Shown one piece after another: positions 1 through 10,612 of a stretch of DNA of 64,000 nt. The stretch covers positions 50,543,511 to 50,607,510 of the forward strand of contig CM064424.1 in assembly GCA_032690845.1 (NCBI GenBank), in the 5' to 3' direction. Below the pieces are notes generated by a model. It worked only from the letters and a program-made list of their open reading frames with translations. It was not told where the DNA came from and searched no databases. The stretch's first letter is position 1; every line of letters begins with the position of its first letter. Position numbers and translations under genes: made by a program. This stretch comes from Eleusine coracana subsp. coracana (taxonomy: Eukaryota; Streptophyta; Magnoliopsida; Poales; Poaceae).

Positions 1-304
1 CAGTTGCAAGGAAGAAACCTGTGCTGCAATATGTATAGCTTGGAAGGCTAATATGTATGTCACTGGAACACAATTCAATAACAGGTAGTGGCACTGAATA
101 AATGTCCAAAGCAGTGTCCTAATTGCTGGCAAAAGAATTGTGTTCAAAAACAGTTGTGACAGCAAGAACAATGGAAAAGGTAGCAAGGAACAAAACAGAC
201 TTCACAGACTTAGAATTTTATGCCTGTTTTACCAAAGGTATGTCAAGATAGGGTTTGAGGGGTGAGGGGGGGGGGGAAACCGAATCGGGTAGGGTTTTTT
301 TGTT

Positions 305-847
305 GGCAACAGATTGTGGGTGTGGTGGGTGGGTGACATGATGGTGAATCCAATGGAAAACACGATGGTGATGGTGGTGTGTAGCGGAGATCAAAACACA
401 AACCGAATCGAAACACAAATTCAAACCAGCAACTGAACTCGACTAGGACACAAACTCAACTCTACGGACTCTGAAATTAAATTATGCAAAGGTAAACAGT
501 GCCTGGGATGGTGGGGAAATTTTTTTTGTAGGCTTTTTCATGGACAAAAGGTGATGAACACAAACGAATCTAAAGGGCAACAGATTGTGGGTGTGGTGGG
601 TGGGTGACATGATGGTGAATCCAATGGAAAACACGATGGTGATGGTGGTGTGTAGCGGAGATCAAAACACAAACCGAATCGAAACACAAATTCAAACCAG
701 CAACTGAACTTGACTAGGACACAAACTCAACTCTACGAACTCTGAAATTAAATTATGCAAAGGTAAACAGTGTCTGGGATGGTGGGGAATTTTTTTTTTG
801 TAGGCTTTTTCGTGGACAAAAGGTGATGAACACAAACGAATCTAAAG
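305..847. repeat. 271-bp tandem duplication in the A' leader
   Basis: Bases 305-575 are repeated almost perfectly at 576-847; the second copy is one base longer in a T run. Each unit starts 'ggcaacagattgtgggtgtg' and ends around 'cacaaacgaatctaaa'. It lies in the untranslated leader downstream of the PBS. The only differences visible are a few substitutions and the T-run length, so the duplication is young. Confidence 0.92.
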
Positions 848-883
848 GGAAGAACACGATAATACCTCACGGGGAACCTGGAA

Positions 884-894
884 ATCTGATACCA
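884..894 (-). other. Primer-binding site of A' (tRNA-iMet type)
   Basis: On the minus strand this reads TGGTATCAGAT, matching the start of the common plant PBS TGGTATCAGAGC, complementary to initiator tRNA-Met. It lies 2 bases inside the LTR end at 897. This fixes the element orientation and shows that 897-1659 is a 5' LTR. Confidence 0.85.
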
Positions 895-896
895 CT

Positions 897-1659
897 TGAT
901 GTAGATATGGCCCGACCTTCCGAGAGGTAAGGGGATAAACTCGAATTTGGGGAACTCGGCGTCGATGACCCGGCTTGAATCAGACAAGATCCAAGCCCGC
1001 AACCATTAGACCAAGCACAACTTGATTGTTCCTGCAAGCGAAATCGAGAACACAAGCAAGAGAGGATAAACACGCAATCTGAAATTGCAAATATGGATGA
1101 AGCAAATCACAAGAAAAGGTTCAAGCTCAGAACACAAAAGGACTTATCGCCACAGTGGTGTAGAACAAGAACAGGGGCCCTGGATTACTGTAAAAGGACT
1201 TGTCGCCACAGTTACAATAATTCGATCAAGTTTCTCTCTGGAAAACTGAACTAAACAAAACCCAAAACTAAAAGACGGCGTCTACTGAGTTTATGTAGGA
1301 AACAAAGACGTCCTAGGGTTGGGGGCGGCCAGGGGGGCGCCCACAACATGGGCTTAAGGCCCGACACGATACATGGCCAAGTTGGCCCAAAATAGGTGGC
1401 ACAACACCTTGTCATGGTCACATATTATGACTCACGACCCTTCTGGAGCTAGGACCAGAACCAAAACGACGGCGTCGTCGTCCTCTTTCCAACGCATCAA
1501 AGAACGCCTCGTTTGGACATCGGATGTGGGAGATATCATCAAAACTGTGAAGGAGTGTCGGCTGAATCCGAGACGAATGCGGCGACCGAATTGGTGACGA
1601 CATGTAACTTGGGGAAGGCCATGATATGCGCGTATCCAGCATGGTGATGTCCTCATCAT
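897..1659 (-). repeat. 5' LTR of A' (763 bp)
   Basis: In element orientation it begins TGATGAGGACATCACC (plus end at 1659) and ends CTACATCA (plus start at 897). It is collinear with the 760-bp LTR at 44652-45411 and the partial LTR at 63682-64000. An open frame crosses the U3 side (1418-1642, minus), as in the other family A copy, where pol reads into the LTR. Confidence 0.9.
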
Positions 1660-1663
1660 AGAA

Positions 1664-2775
1664 GATCAGCTTGCCAAAGAAAGATTGGAAGTCGGGCGCT
1701 TGTCAGTCGATCTAAAGGCCTGTTCGTCCCAAGTTGATGAACTTCAGTTTAAGCTACAAGGTACAAGAACTATAAACACTATTCCTCACATGCTATCTCT
1801 GGTTGATGACAAATATCTGATCTCTTCCATACAGAGGTATCGCGGGTGCTGGAACTAAAGCAAAAACAAGATGCTTAGTCGGCCGCTCAACTTGTAGGTT
1901 TACAAGGCCGTATAAAAGAACTGGAGTCGTCTGCCCAAGCTATTGAAACTTTGAAGTCCGAGAATCAAGGATTAAAGAAGCAGCTCCAGGACTCGGCAGA
2001 GATCAAGAAAAATTTTAAAAAGCTAAAGACGACTTCAAGATAATGCAAGAATCTCAAAATTTGTGGAAGAAAAGGGCTGAAGGTAAAAATGAATGTACTT
2101 ATGCATACAAAAATATATAAGTGTACTAAAATATTTGTAACTGACAAATGATGAAGGAACAATAAAAAGCTAGAGGGAGAGAAACACAAAGATCGAAACC
2201 GAATTGTCCAAGGCTGAAAAGATCTTCAAAAAGGCTGTGGATGAGCTAAACCAATTCCAGAAAGCATTCAAAGAAGTTGAAAAGTTTAAAGAAGAGTATA
2301 AGGAAAAGGTTGCCACCCTTGAAGCTGAAAAGGTAGAAGCTGAGAAATGCCTAAGAGGTAAGTGTTTATTCATCTAATACCTTTATATCCAAGTTCATTG
2401 TACTAGACATATGTGATTATTGTACTCCTGTAGGATCAAAAAGGTCCTATGAGCTTTTGTAGAAGAAATTTATAGAGGGTGATGAAAACCTTCGATGGTC
2501 TCATGCAGCTCTTCAGAAGGATGCAGAGGTGGTCGCCCCAATATATATACCCTGAAGAGAAACCACCTCGATGTCGAGACCTGATGACTAGGCTACAAGG
2601 TGCACCCGGCCGACTAAAAGAACATGCTCGACATGTTGCAGAGCTGGTCGGCGCACAAGTCCTGGCAATAGCAAAGTCCCACATCCCCAGCATAGAACTA
2701 GATGTGGTTGCCGAAGGTTTCCACAAAGATCTCTCAGACGAGCAATGTGAAGCCCTTGTGGCTGAGGCGTAAAAA
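1664..2775 (+). pseudogene. Antisense multi-exon ORF of element C (coiled coil, gypsy-associated), decayed
   Basis: A plus-strand gene-like unit opposite to the host element. Four exons can be drawn with GT-AG borders: up to 1760 (CAAG|GT), 1835-2082 (GAAG|GT), 2170-2357 (AGAG|GTAAGTG) and 2434 to a stop at 2773-2775. Exons 2-3 encode a lysine/glutamate coiled coil (ELSKAEKIFKKAVDEL, EEYKEKVATLEAEK). The last exon ends in an alpha-helical domain (AGAPGRLKEHARHVAEL-like, then IAKSHIPSIELD), a pattern I recognise from the C-terminal part of rice 'putative gypsy type transposon' proteins. Breaks: TAG at about 1876 and 2459, and a frameshift near 2540. The 5' part is cut off by A'. Function of this family is unknown to me. 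Confidence 0.6.
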
Positions 2776-3307
2776 ACAGTGCATATATTAGCCGACCAAA
2801 AAGAGCTAGATCCCTTACCCAAAGTGTAAGGAGTTGTAAAGCTTAAAATACTGTATTACGGCTCTGTTGCTGTAATATAACTAAGATTCAATAGACCGCT
2901 AACGTCTAGATTCATTACCAGTATTGTAATGAATTCTTGGGTCGCGCTGCTTTGTATATGTATTGAATGAACTCATGTTAAACACTCACAACCAATACAC
3001 AACTCATGTCAGCCCTCTAAACAACACTCCCAATAACCGATATGAACCATGGAGACTAAGAACTCACTCGGTCAAGCATATACGAATTGGGAGAATTGCC
3101 TTGGTCCCTAACAGACGGCAAGAACCCTGGGGACTAAGTAACCCGCTTGGTCGACATGCGCGAGTTAGGGTGATACCAAGTATTAGAATTTGAGCCATGA
3201 CTTAAACAATAACAACAATTATTCACAGAAATCACAAATTGCAAAATCAGATATCATGACCATTATGCATATATATTCAATAATAGAAGTACAATAAACT
3301 ATAAATA
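2776..3307. other. Non-coding stretch of element C between antisense ORF and pol
   Basis: The region lies between the end of the antisense ORF and the integrase stop. It contains a pair of degenerate direct repeats at about 3051-3110 and 3131-3175 (each with 'gactaag...c-ctcggtc...cg-gtt-ggg'). A 76-codon open frame at 2963-3193 covers these repeats and has no recognisable motif. No other feature seen. Confidence 0.45.
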
Positions 3308-4518
3308 CTAGGCATAAAAACGACGTAGCTGTGAAACGTTCCAGGAACGTTGAAGGTCCGACCCGTCCTCATTCATCAATCGATAGGCGCCTGGCTGAGT
3401 GATTTCCTTTACAATAAAAGGTCCTTCCCATGGAGCCGACAACTTGTGCTTACCGACCTTAGACTAAACTTGCTTCAAAACCAAGTCGCCGATGGAAAAA
3501 ACCCGTGTTCGAATGTTTTTGTCATGATAACGTTGCAAGCTTTGCTGGTACTTTGCCGACCGAATTAAGGTGGCATCTCGCTGCTCCTCTAACAATAACA
3601 ACTCATCACACCTATGGTCAATGGAGGTTTTTTCTTCGTACGCTACCACCCGTGGGGAGGCGAATAGAATCTCGGTTGGTAACATGGCTTCTGAGCCATA
3701 AACCAAAAAAAAGGGGAGTGCCCGGTGGCACGACTTACATTGGTTCTAAGACCCCACAACACATATGGCAATTCTCGAACCCACCGTCGAGCGTACTTTT
3801 CCAGCCGATCAAATATACGAGACTTAATTCTAGAAACTAGGAGGCCGTTTGCCCTCTCAACTTGGCCATTGCTATATGGATGGGCGGCCGAGGCATAGCC
3901 AATCTTAAAGCCGACTCGGCCCGCTAACTCTTTAAACTCCTCTGCTGTGAATTGAGTACCGTTGTCAGTGATGATCTTGTGTGGGGCACCAAACTGAGTG
4001 ACAAATTCTGTCACGAACTCAATGGCCTTTTTTGCCGAAATCTTGCCGACTAGCTTTGCTTCAATCCATTTAGAGAACTTATCCACTGCTATGAAAAGGT
4101 GAGTAAAACTCCCTTGAGCCTTCATGAAGGATCCAACAATATCTAAGCCCCATACTGAAAACGGCCAAGTTATTTGGATATTCTGAAGTTCTATGGCGGG
4201 TACGTGCATTTGGCGTGCAAAGAACTGACAACCTTCATACTTTCGGACGATTTCCTTGGCATCAGCACCCATAATCGGCCAGTAAAACCCCTGCCTCATT
4301 GCTTTGGCCGCAATTGTTGATAGGCCTGCGTGGTTCCCACATATGCCAGCATGGATATTTCCTAATATAACTCTGCCCTCATCTTGTGACAAGCATTTCA
4401 TCAGTACCCCATGTGGGCTTTGCTTGTACAAGAGATGATCGACTATACAATAAGATCGAGACTTGTGAATGATTCGGAGGGCTTTGTCTTTGTCGGTCGG
4501 TAGTGTGTCACGATCCAA
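3308..4518 (-). pseudogene. Integrase of element C
   Basis: Integrase inserts the cDNA copy into the genome. The N-terminal zinc-finger region has both histidines (NIHAG, GNHAG), but the first cysteine is tyrosine (KYEGCQ instead of KCxxC). The catalytic core shows D (GLDIVGS), D (ITDNGTQF) and E (NGQVERANG). A frameshift near 3650-3700 moves the frame to a C-terminal part beginning MVYGSEAMLPTE. A TAG follows LVLKQV at about 3464, after which SAPWEGPF and WNVSQLRRFYA continue to the stop at 3308-3310. No chromodomain is visible, as expected for Tat. Broken. Confidence 0.88.
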
Positions 4519-4539
4519 ATACTCAATGAAGGGAGTGCA

Positions 4540-5427
4540 TCAATCTACCTCAATGACTGCAACATGTGGTGCTGCCCCCGTCTTTAGTGCCGACTGCTCC
4601 ATAGTTTGCTGGGTTAGTACAGATGGCTTATGCAGATCATCGAGGAATACTCCATCAGGTATTTTAGATCTACTAGACCCAAGTTTGGCCAGTTTGTCTG
4701 CCTCTTCATTATACTTGCGCAGGACATGTTTATACTCGATGCCATCAAACTTGTCTTCTAGCTTCCAAACTTCAGTGCAGTAGGCTGTCATGCTCTCATG
4801 AGAACAACACCACTCCTTCATTACCTGATTAATTACTAGCGCCGAGTCATCGGAAACGCTTATTGTTTGGACGCCGAGTGAGATAGCTGTCCGAAGTCCA
4901 TGCAATAGTGCCTCATACTCTGCGGCGTTGTTAGACGCGCGGATGTGCATTCGAAAGACGTACCATAGCTTGACTCCATCAGGAGATGTTAATATAACCC
5001 TTGCCCCGGCACCTTCCAGTTGTAAGGAACCGTCAAACGCCATTTTCCAATAGCATAATTCATGCGGGCTGGGTGGTAACTCACATTCTTTCCACTCGGC
5101 AACGAAGTCAAACAAAGCTTGACCTTTAATCGAGTCGCGGGACTTAAAGGTGATATCATATGATCCGAGCTCAATGGCCCATTTGGCAATTTTCCCTGTG
5201 GCCTCTCTGTTGTGTAGCAATTCGCCTAAGCCGAACGACGTGTGGACTTCAATTGGATGATCCTCAAAGTAATGCTTCAACTTCCGAGATGTCATCAGCA
5301 ATGCATAAATCAGCGTCTGAAGCTGGAAATACCATACCTTGGAGTCTGACAATATCTCACTGACGAAGTAAACCGGTCGTTGCACCTTTTGAGCCTTGCC
5401 ATCTTCCGCCCGTTCCACCGCCAGCAC
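4540..5427 (-). CDS. RNase H plus archaeal-type second RNase H of element C
   Basis: An uninterrupted 295-codon frame. The N-terminal third is the C-terminal half of the classical gypsy RNase H (RPVYFVSEIL, LIYALLMTSRKLKHYF). Residues about 130-270 form the second, archaeal-type RNase H typical of Tat elements: D in MAFDGS, E in NNAAEYEALL, D in SVSDDSALV and D in NEEADKLAKL. It degrades RNA of RNA:DNA hybrids during reverse transcription. RT lies upstream with about 36 bases between the frames and integrase 22 bp downstream in another frame. Originally it was one polyprotein. Confidence 0.88.
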   Translation of the reverse strand: MLAVERAEDGKAQKVQRPVYFVSEILSDSKVWYFQLQTLIYALLMTSRKLKHYFEDHPIEVHTSFGLGELLHNREATGKIAKWAIELGSYDITFKSRDSIKGQALFDFVAEWKECELPPSPHELCYWKMAFDGSLQLEGAGARVILTSPDGVKLWYVFRMHIRASNNAAEYEALLHGLRTAISLGVQTISVSDDSALVINQVMKEWCCSHESMTAYCTEVWKLEDKFDGIEYKHVLRKYNEEADKLAKLGSSRSKIPDGVFLDDLHKPSVLTQQTMEQSALKTGAAPHVAVIEVD

Positions 5428-5463
5428 GGTGCTGACAACGTGTATGGTTCCAGAAATGTACAG

Positions 5464-6420
5464 CTACAAAGGTTCCTTTGGTTCTGGAAGGGTTAACACC
5501 AGAGGACCACTAATGTAGGCCTTGAAATCATCCAAGGCTCTCTGTGTGTCATCATTCCAGATGAATGATTCTTGCTTCTTGAATAGCCAAAAAAAGGGTA
5601 ACCCTCGGACACCGAGTCGTGATACAAACCGATAGAGCGCCGCCATATAGCCAGTGAGCTATTGAATATCTTTTTGCGAATGTGGAGGTCCTATTCGTAA
5701 TATGGCATTTACCTTTTATGGATTAGCTTCAATCCCTCTATGTGATACTAGAAAACTGAGTAATTTTCCTGATGGGACCCCAAAGACGCATTTTTCCAGA
5801 TTTAGCTTCATATTGTATTTCTGAAGGTTGCCGAATGTTTTGTCTAGGACGGATATCAAGTCGGTGGAAAGCCGAGTCTTGACTACCACGTCATCTATGT
5901 AAGCCTCAACATTCCTTCCTATCTGGTTGTCCAAACATCACTACATAGTCCGCTGGTAGGTGGCACCGGCATTTTTCAGGCCAAAGGGCATTATTGTGTA
6001 ACAAAAGGCTCTGAACGACATGATGAACGAGGTTTTAAGCTGGTCGGATTGGTTTAAGGGAATCTGATGGTACCCTAAATAGGCATCTAAGAAGCACAAC
6101 AAAGTGCATCCAGCCGTCGAATCAACCACTTGATCAATACGTGGGAGGGTGAATGGATCTTTCGGGCAGGCTTGGTTAAGGCCCGTGTAATCCACGCACA
6201 TCCGCCACTCCTTATTCTTCTTCTGCACCAGAACTGGGTTGGCCAACCAGTTGGGGTGGAAAACTTCTTTAGTAAAACCGGCTGCCAGCAGTCGGCCAAA
6301 TTCTTTCCTAATCGCATCCTTTCGGTCTTGCGAGAATCGTCTAAGCCGTTGCCTTACCGGCCTGGCGTTTTCGCGGACGTGAAGGTTGTGCTCAGCCTTT
6401 TCCCTTGGAACACCTGTCAT
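5464..6420 (-). pseudogene. Reverse transcriptase of element C
   Basis: Two main frames cover RT: 6420-5941 (primer-grip region, CVDYTGLNQACPKDPFTLPR, FLDAYLGYHQI, MPFGLKNAGATYQR) and 5934-5716 with the catalytic box AYIDDVVVKTR. A third frame (5646-5464) holds the connection to RNase H (LPFFWLFKKQESFIW). The YIDD box is intact. A stop/frameshift after YQRTM at 5941 and another near 5716 break the protein. The start overlaps the protease frame by 4 bases but in another phase, reflecting a frameshift rather than a designed overlap. Confidence 0.9.
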
Positions 6421-6989
6421 GTCAGAATGTTTCCATGCAAATATATCTTTATTATTTCTAAGAAAAAGGATGAGTGCGCCTTCCTGGGAGCAGGGTCAAG
6501 CATGGCCTCCTCAGACGTTGCGATCGCTTCCTTCAACTCGGCCAGCTCTGATGCCGCTACTATCTTCTCGGTCAACTCACAACTGCCGTTGTCACAGTCG
6601 TATGATGTTCGCACATCCGAGTGGAGTGAGATGACTCTGTTTGGTCCTGACAGCTTCATCATCATATAAGTATAATGAGGTACCGCCATGCATATAGCGA
6701 TGGCTGGCCGCCCTATAATGGCGTGATAAGTAGAGTCGAGGTCGGCGACCTCGAAGGTGATGCGCTCCATCCTGTAGTTCTCCCGAGTGTCGAAAGTCAC
6801 AGGCAGAGTGATTTGTCCCAGAGGGACTGTTTGCATGCTCGGGATCACACCATGAAATGACGATCGACTTGGCTTGAGGTTGGTCAAGGGTATGCCAAGC
6901 TCCTTGAAGGTTTTCACAAAGAGGATGTCCAAACTTCTACCGCCATCTACCAGTACCCGATTTAGCTGAACTCGGTTAACAATTGGCAT
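6417..6989 (-). pseudogene. Aspartic protease and linker of element C
   Basis: Retropepsin domain with active-site context VLVDGGRSLDILF (Tat elements typically have DGGSS), followed by the flap region and IIGRPAIA. The tail (AVPHYTYMMMKLSGPNRVI) matches the usual Tat linker between protease and RT. The last residues (EIIKIYLHGN) are out of the frame that should read into the RT start, so a frameshift lies near 6470. It would process the gag-pol polyprotein. Confidence 0.85.
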
Positions 6990-6994
6990 TAGTA

Positions 6995-9900
6995 CTAAGG
7001 GATATTTCCTGGGCCTGGGGATGTGATCCGGATGGTCGGACCGATCAAAAGTGATTGGGACCTCTGACCATCGTAGATATTGAGGTACCGCTGGTGAGAC
7101 CGTGTGGACCTCTCTGTAGAGGATCTTCTACTGGCGCTTTGAGTCTGCAGTAGACCGGCCATAGATGTAATTGACCTTGCGTTCAGGGTCTTGGAAGTCC
7201 TCCTTATCCTCGTCTTGGTTATCCTTATCCGAGTCCTTCCTGCCACCCTTGGGGACACAGGGACATTCACCTTCAAGGCATGATGGGCGAAGTTTTTCAG
7301 CTCGATGCACTCCCTGGCTTTGTGGGCTCCATCATGTAGCAGGCAAGGGCCATCGAGCATCTTGTCGAAGTCATCCTGAGTGCTTGGTTCCCTCCTGGTC
7401 AGGCGCTTAGTGTTGGCCACCGTTCGGTCTTGCTTGCGCTTCCTATCACCATCCTTGCTATAATCGGATGGACCTGACTGGTTCCTTGGGGTCGCCTTCT
7501 TGTACTGGCGAACTTGGAATAGAGCCGAATTGCCAACGGCATATTTGTTGGCCATAGTGAACAGTTCTTTGGCTGACAGTCCACCGGCAACATCCAAGCT
7601 CACAATCTTCTTTATCAGATTGTCGTCATGGAGTCCTCCTTGGAAAGTGGTGACAACTTGAGCATCTGAGATGTTAGGGATGGTATTTTTCACTCGGCAG
7701 AAGCGTTGGATGTACTCTCAAAGTGGCTCCCGGTCCCGCTGCTTGATCCGGCCAAGTTCCCAGTGATTCCCTGGCCTGTCGAAGGTGGCTTGAAAGTTGG
7801 CAACGAACTGCCTACAGAGATCTGCCCCGGAGCTGATAGAGTTGTCAGGCAGATTAGTGAGCCAGGTTCTTGCCGCTGGGGCTAGGCAAACATGCAAGTA
7901 GGTGGCCATGACAAAACTGTCGCCGCAGAGAGCTCGTATGGTTGTCGAATAGACGTGAAGCCAGTCGCGCGGATCCATCTTGCCGTCATACTTCTCGATG
8001 TTGACCGGCCAGCTGACGGTTCGAAGCTCCCGAGTGAAGGCTCGGATGCCAGCCTCCTCGTCATAAGCGTCGGCGACCGGGGTCCGTTCTTGTTCGCGGC
8101 CAGCTTCTTGGCGAGATCTATCATCGCGGCGGCCCTCGTCCCGCTGATCACGGTAATGATCGTCTCTATGTGGCTGCCGCCTGTTGTCACATTCGTAGTC
8201 AACGTAACCGCGCCAGAGCTATTCATCTTCATACTCTCGGCGGGCCGTGTCGTCGCGCTCCTGGTATCTGTTGTCCAGTCGGACCCGCGCATCACATGGT
8301 GTTATGCCATTGCGTAGGTCAGCGCTCGGATGCCGATCATGGTACTCTGCAATGGGCCTATCCCTAGGGACAGTAGGCGGGGTTGCCTCCTGGTTGGAGT
8401 GCTGTCGGTCTCTTCTATCCTCCCTGGGTACCAAACTAGCGGCCCCAGAAATTGACTTACTGGGCGTTGATCGTGCCGCATGCATTTCTAGTACAGCCAT
8501 GGCCCTGATGTGCACTTTTAATTGGTTGACCTGAGGTGTCAACTCTGGGGAGACTTGGAGCAAGGGCTCTATTGTTTGCAGGAGGGTTGTCGCGTCCGTA
8601 ATGTTGTGCTGTGGGGTTTTAACAACATCTTCACCATCAAGTTTTAAGGTGAGGTCACCCATGTCTAGGTTTCTTACAATGCGGGATCTCTGCTAGGCAT
8701 GAGGTCTGCGGAGTGGAGGAGTGGCAGCATCTGGGTCACCGTCTTCAAGGTCTGTTTCATGTCCGTCTATGCATAGTGCGGTACCGCGTGCGGCAGCATC
8801 CGCCAATGTTTTGCCGTCGGCTTGACCCTGGGCAGTAGGTGCCATCATGAATACCTCGTGGAAGTCCAAGGAACAACTCTCTGAATCACTCGGCCCTTCA
8901 GTCAAGTCCAGGAGTGACTCGCTTTCAAGGCCGATTGTTGCAACGAATCTTGATTCGTCAAAAAATTTGGGATCTTCGTCCGACTGATCCATGTGATGAG
9001 CCGGGAGATCAACCATAGTGTAATCCGAGTTGACCAACATTGTCAATCGGGGCTTTGCGGGCAACGTTGAGTTGCCGCCCAAGAGGGTTTCTGATGTGGA
9101 CAAGGGTTCCCGATCTTCCGAAAGGTTCTTGATAAGTTGATTTGGTCGGAGGCGACACACAAATCGATCCGGCTTCACAACAGCATGTTCTAAACCCCGC
9201 AATCGCAGCACGACGTCTCCTCTGGTTATCAACCGTACAAAAGACGATTGACCTCGCCGAGAAGGCTAATCCCTGCCTGCGAATCAAGAACACAAGCAAG
9301 AACAACGAATAATGCAACACAATTGCAGATGTATGATTAAACTCTCGAAGTTGGGGTCTCACAAACCGATGAACGGCGAAACTGTTTATAAACAGAATTG
9401 ATCTAAGCAAAACCCGAACCCTAATGGTGCGGCGGTGGCTGTATATAAAGACCCTAGGGTCGTGCAAGACCCTCTGGACGCGCCCTGAATTGGGCTCAAC
9501 TAGATACAAGGCCCAAAGACAAAAAATAAGCGACGCAGCACCGACACAGATTCTGGACTCTCTCTTGTTTTGACGATTCCCGATGACTCCGGATGAATTT
9601 TGACATGAGGCCGGCGGCATTGGAAAGGTCTTCTCCTTATCTTTCCGTGCATATGTAGAACGTCCAAATCCGAGTCCGTATGCGTCCTGGGCGACCGTTT
9701 TAGTACAGACTGGTCCTGGGCCCCGAAACAGACTCGAAGTCGGTTTTGATTGGGCCTCCACTTTGGCTTCCAAGCCCTTGCTGGCCCTCCACGTTTCCAA
9801 ATCCTTCTCCCATCATCTCCTGGTCCTCTCCATGGTTTCTAATCATAAAATAATCATTAGGTAGCAAACCATTCTCAAAAGTAACATATAGCGAAGAACG

Positions 9901-10215
9901 TAGGAACGAGCTCACCTCTAAATTTAGTTGTCGTGTACGAGCTCTAGTCATTGGACCTTGCAAGTCCAGATTTGGAGGAGTGTTGTGTGTATCCATAGGA
10001 GTGATGTCCTCATCAGTTTCCGCCTGGAAAGTTGTTGCCGCGTTGTCAAGGCCAAGCGGGAATCGGCTGGCCGGATCGCTCTGATCGGCCGTTGTAGCGA
10101 CCGAGCGGGCCACACGTTCTTGCTTGACAAGGTTCCCATGCTGATCGGCAACGAGGCTGACGGCGCCAAAGCAGATCTTGTCTCTCGGGCAAAACTTGAT
10201 CTCGATGAAAGCCAT
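6995..10215 (-). pseudogene. Gag of element C, interrupted by a solo LTR
   Basis: The nucleocapsid/capsid precursor starts at MAFIEIKFCPRD (10215), runs to 10016, is interrupted by the solo LTR 9092-10015, and resumes at 9091. Later segments: acidic spacer (8693-9091), Arg/Asp-rich region (8219-8662), the retrotransposon gag core with WLHVYSTTIRAL and ARTWLTNLP (7978-7718) and YIQRFCRVKN... to 6995. Breaks include stops near 8695, 8218 and 7717, the last a TGA between REPL and EYIQRF where arginine is usual. The C-terminal part has a CLLHDGAHKARECIEL zinc-knuckle remnant. Confidence 0.8.
9092..10015 (-). mobile_element. Solo LTR of the element B family (924 bp)
   Basis: The sequence is collinear with both LTRs of element B (14688-15604 and 21451-22372), starts TGATGTGGACAAGG and ends GATGTCCTCATCA on the plus strand. 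It is flanked by a perfect 5-bp TSD, GTTTC at 9087-9091 and 10016-10020. No internal sequence remains, so it is a solo LTR left by LTR-LTR recombination. On the minus strand the frame of the C gag continues into it and encodes the LTR-borne tail QGPMTRARTRQLNLEVSSF to SGPRTSLY. Confidence 0.95.
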
Positions 10216-10250
10216 CGATTTTGATGAAGCAACACTCAACGCAGCCCCTT

Positions 10251-10262
10251 CCTGGCACGCCA
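10251..10262 (-). other. Primer-binding site of element C
   Basis: On the minus strand TGGCGTGCCAGG lies 2 bases inside the LTR end at 10265. Many Tat elements carry a PBS of the TGGCGYGCCAGG type. I do not assign the tRNA. Confidence 0.75.
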
Positions 10263-10264
10263 AC

Positions 10265-10612
10265 TGTCGAGAGATATTCTCGATAGTAGATCTAGGTATG
10301 CGTATGTGTATGAAAGATCGATGGACCCGGGACATAGGGTTTATACAGGTTCGGGCCTCCCGAAGGATAATAACCCTACGTCCTGTTTGGTGCTTCTGTA
10401 TTGCTAGGGTTCGCACTAGAATTAGAGTTCCAATGCAAGTTTGTCTCTTGCCGAAGGCCCCCTGCCCTCCTTATACATTTAACCTAACTTGCTACTTACT
10501 CAAATAAGTATCTAAGTAAATATCTTCTAGGCCGAACACACCATACCCGAGCCCCCGGCCCACTCGGCCAGTTAACCGAGTGGTTAAGTATCCCGGGTAT
10601 ATATGTCCCACA
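10265..10612 (-). repeat. 5' LTR of element C (348 bp)
   Basis: In element orientation it starts TGTGGGACATATATACCC (plus end 10612) and ends TCTCTCGACA (plus start 10265), i.e. TG...CA. A TATAAGG box reads on the minus strand at 10468-10474. The plus-side flank ATTTA (10613-10617) belongs to the D LTR. The partner LTR is outside the window. Confidence 0.85.

Larger units (their letters stand above)
1..1659 (-). mobile_element. Element A', Ty3/gypsy chromovirus, 5' end only
   Basis: The left end of the window is the start of a minus-strand LTR retrotransposon: 5' LTR at 897-1659, primer-binding site just inside it, and about 880 bp of untranslated leader running off the window. The LTR matches 44652-45411 (plus) and 63682-64000 (minus). 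The leader resembles the leader of element B (20307-21435), sharing the stretch with 'aaccagcaactgaac' and 'actctgaaatt'. The element interrupts the antisense ORF of element C at 1660; the candidate TSD is TAGAA (1660-1664), whose partner lies outside the window. Gag and pol are not in view, so the clade is inferred from the family A copy at 43678-45411. Confidence 0.8.
1660..10612 (-). mobile_element. Element C, Ty3/gypsy Tat clade (RIRE2/Grande-like), 3' end missing
   Basis: A minus-strand element: 5' LTR 10265-10612, PBS 10251-10262, gag 10215 to 6995, protease 6989-6417, RT 6420-5464, RNase H plus a second archaeal-type RNase H 5427-4540, integrase 4518-3308, then an antisense ORF (1664-2775, plus). 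The second RNase H and an antisense ORF between pol and 3' LTR are hallmarks of Tat elements such as Grande and RIRE2 (family knowledge). A' truncates it at 1660. It inserted in the 5' LTR of D: ATTTA at 10613-10617 matches the uninterrupted copy in the 3' LTR of D and is the likely TSD. A family B solo LTR interrupts gag. Stops and frameshifts make it defective. Confidence 0.85.

Noticed and set aside
748..1073. Two overlapping minus ORFs near the A' LTR
   Set aside because: They cover the PBS, T-runs and LTR border and have no similarity to gag; chance open frames.
10251..10262. Naming the tRNA for the C and D type PBS
   Set aside because: The match to a specific tRNA 3' end cannot be checked from memory; only the iMet-type PBS of A', B and I is called.
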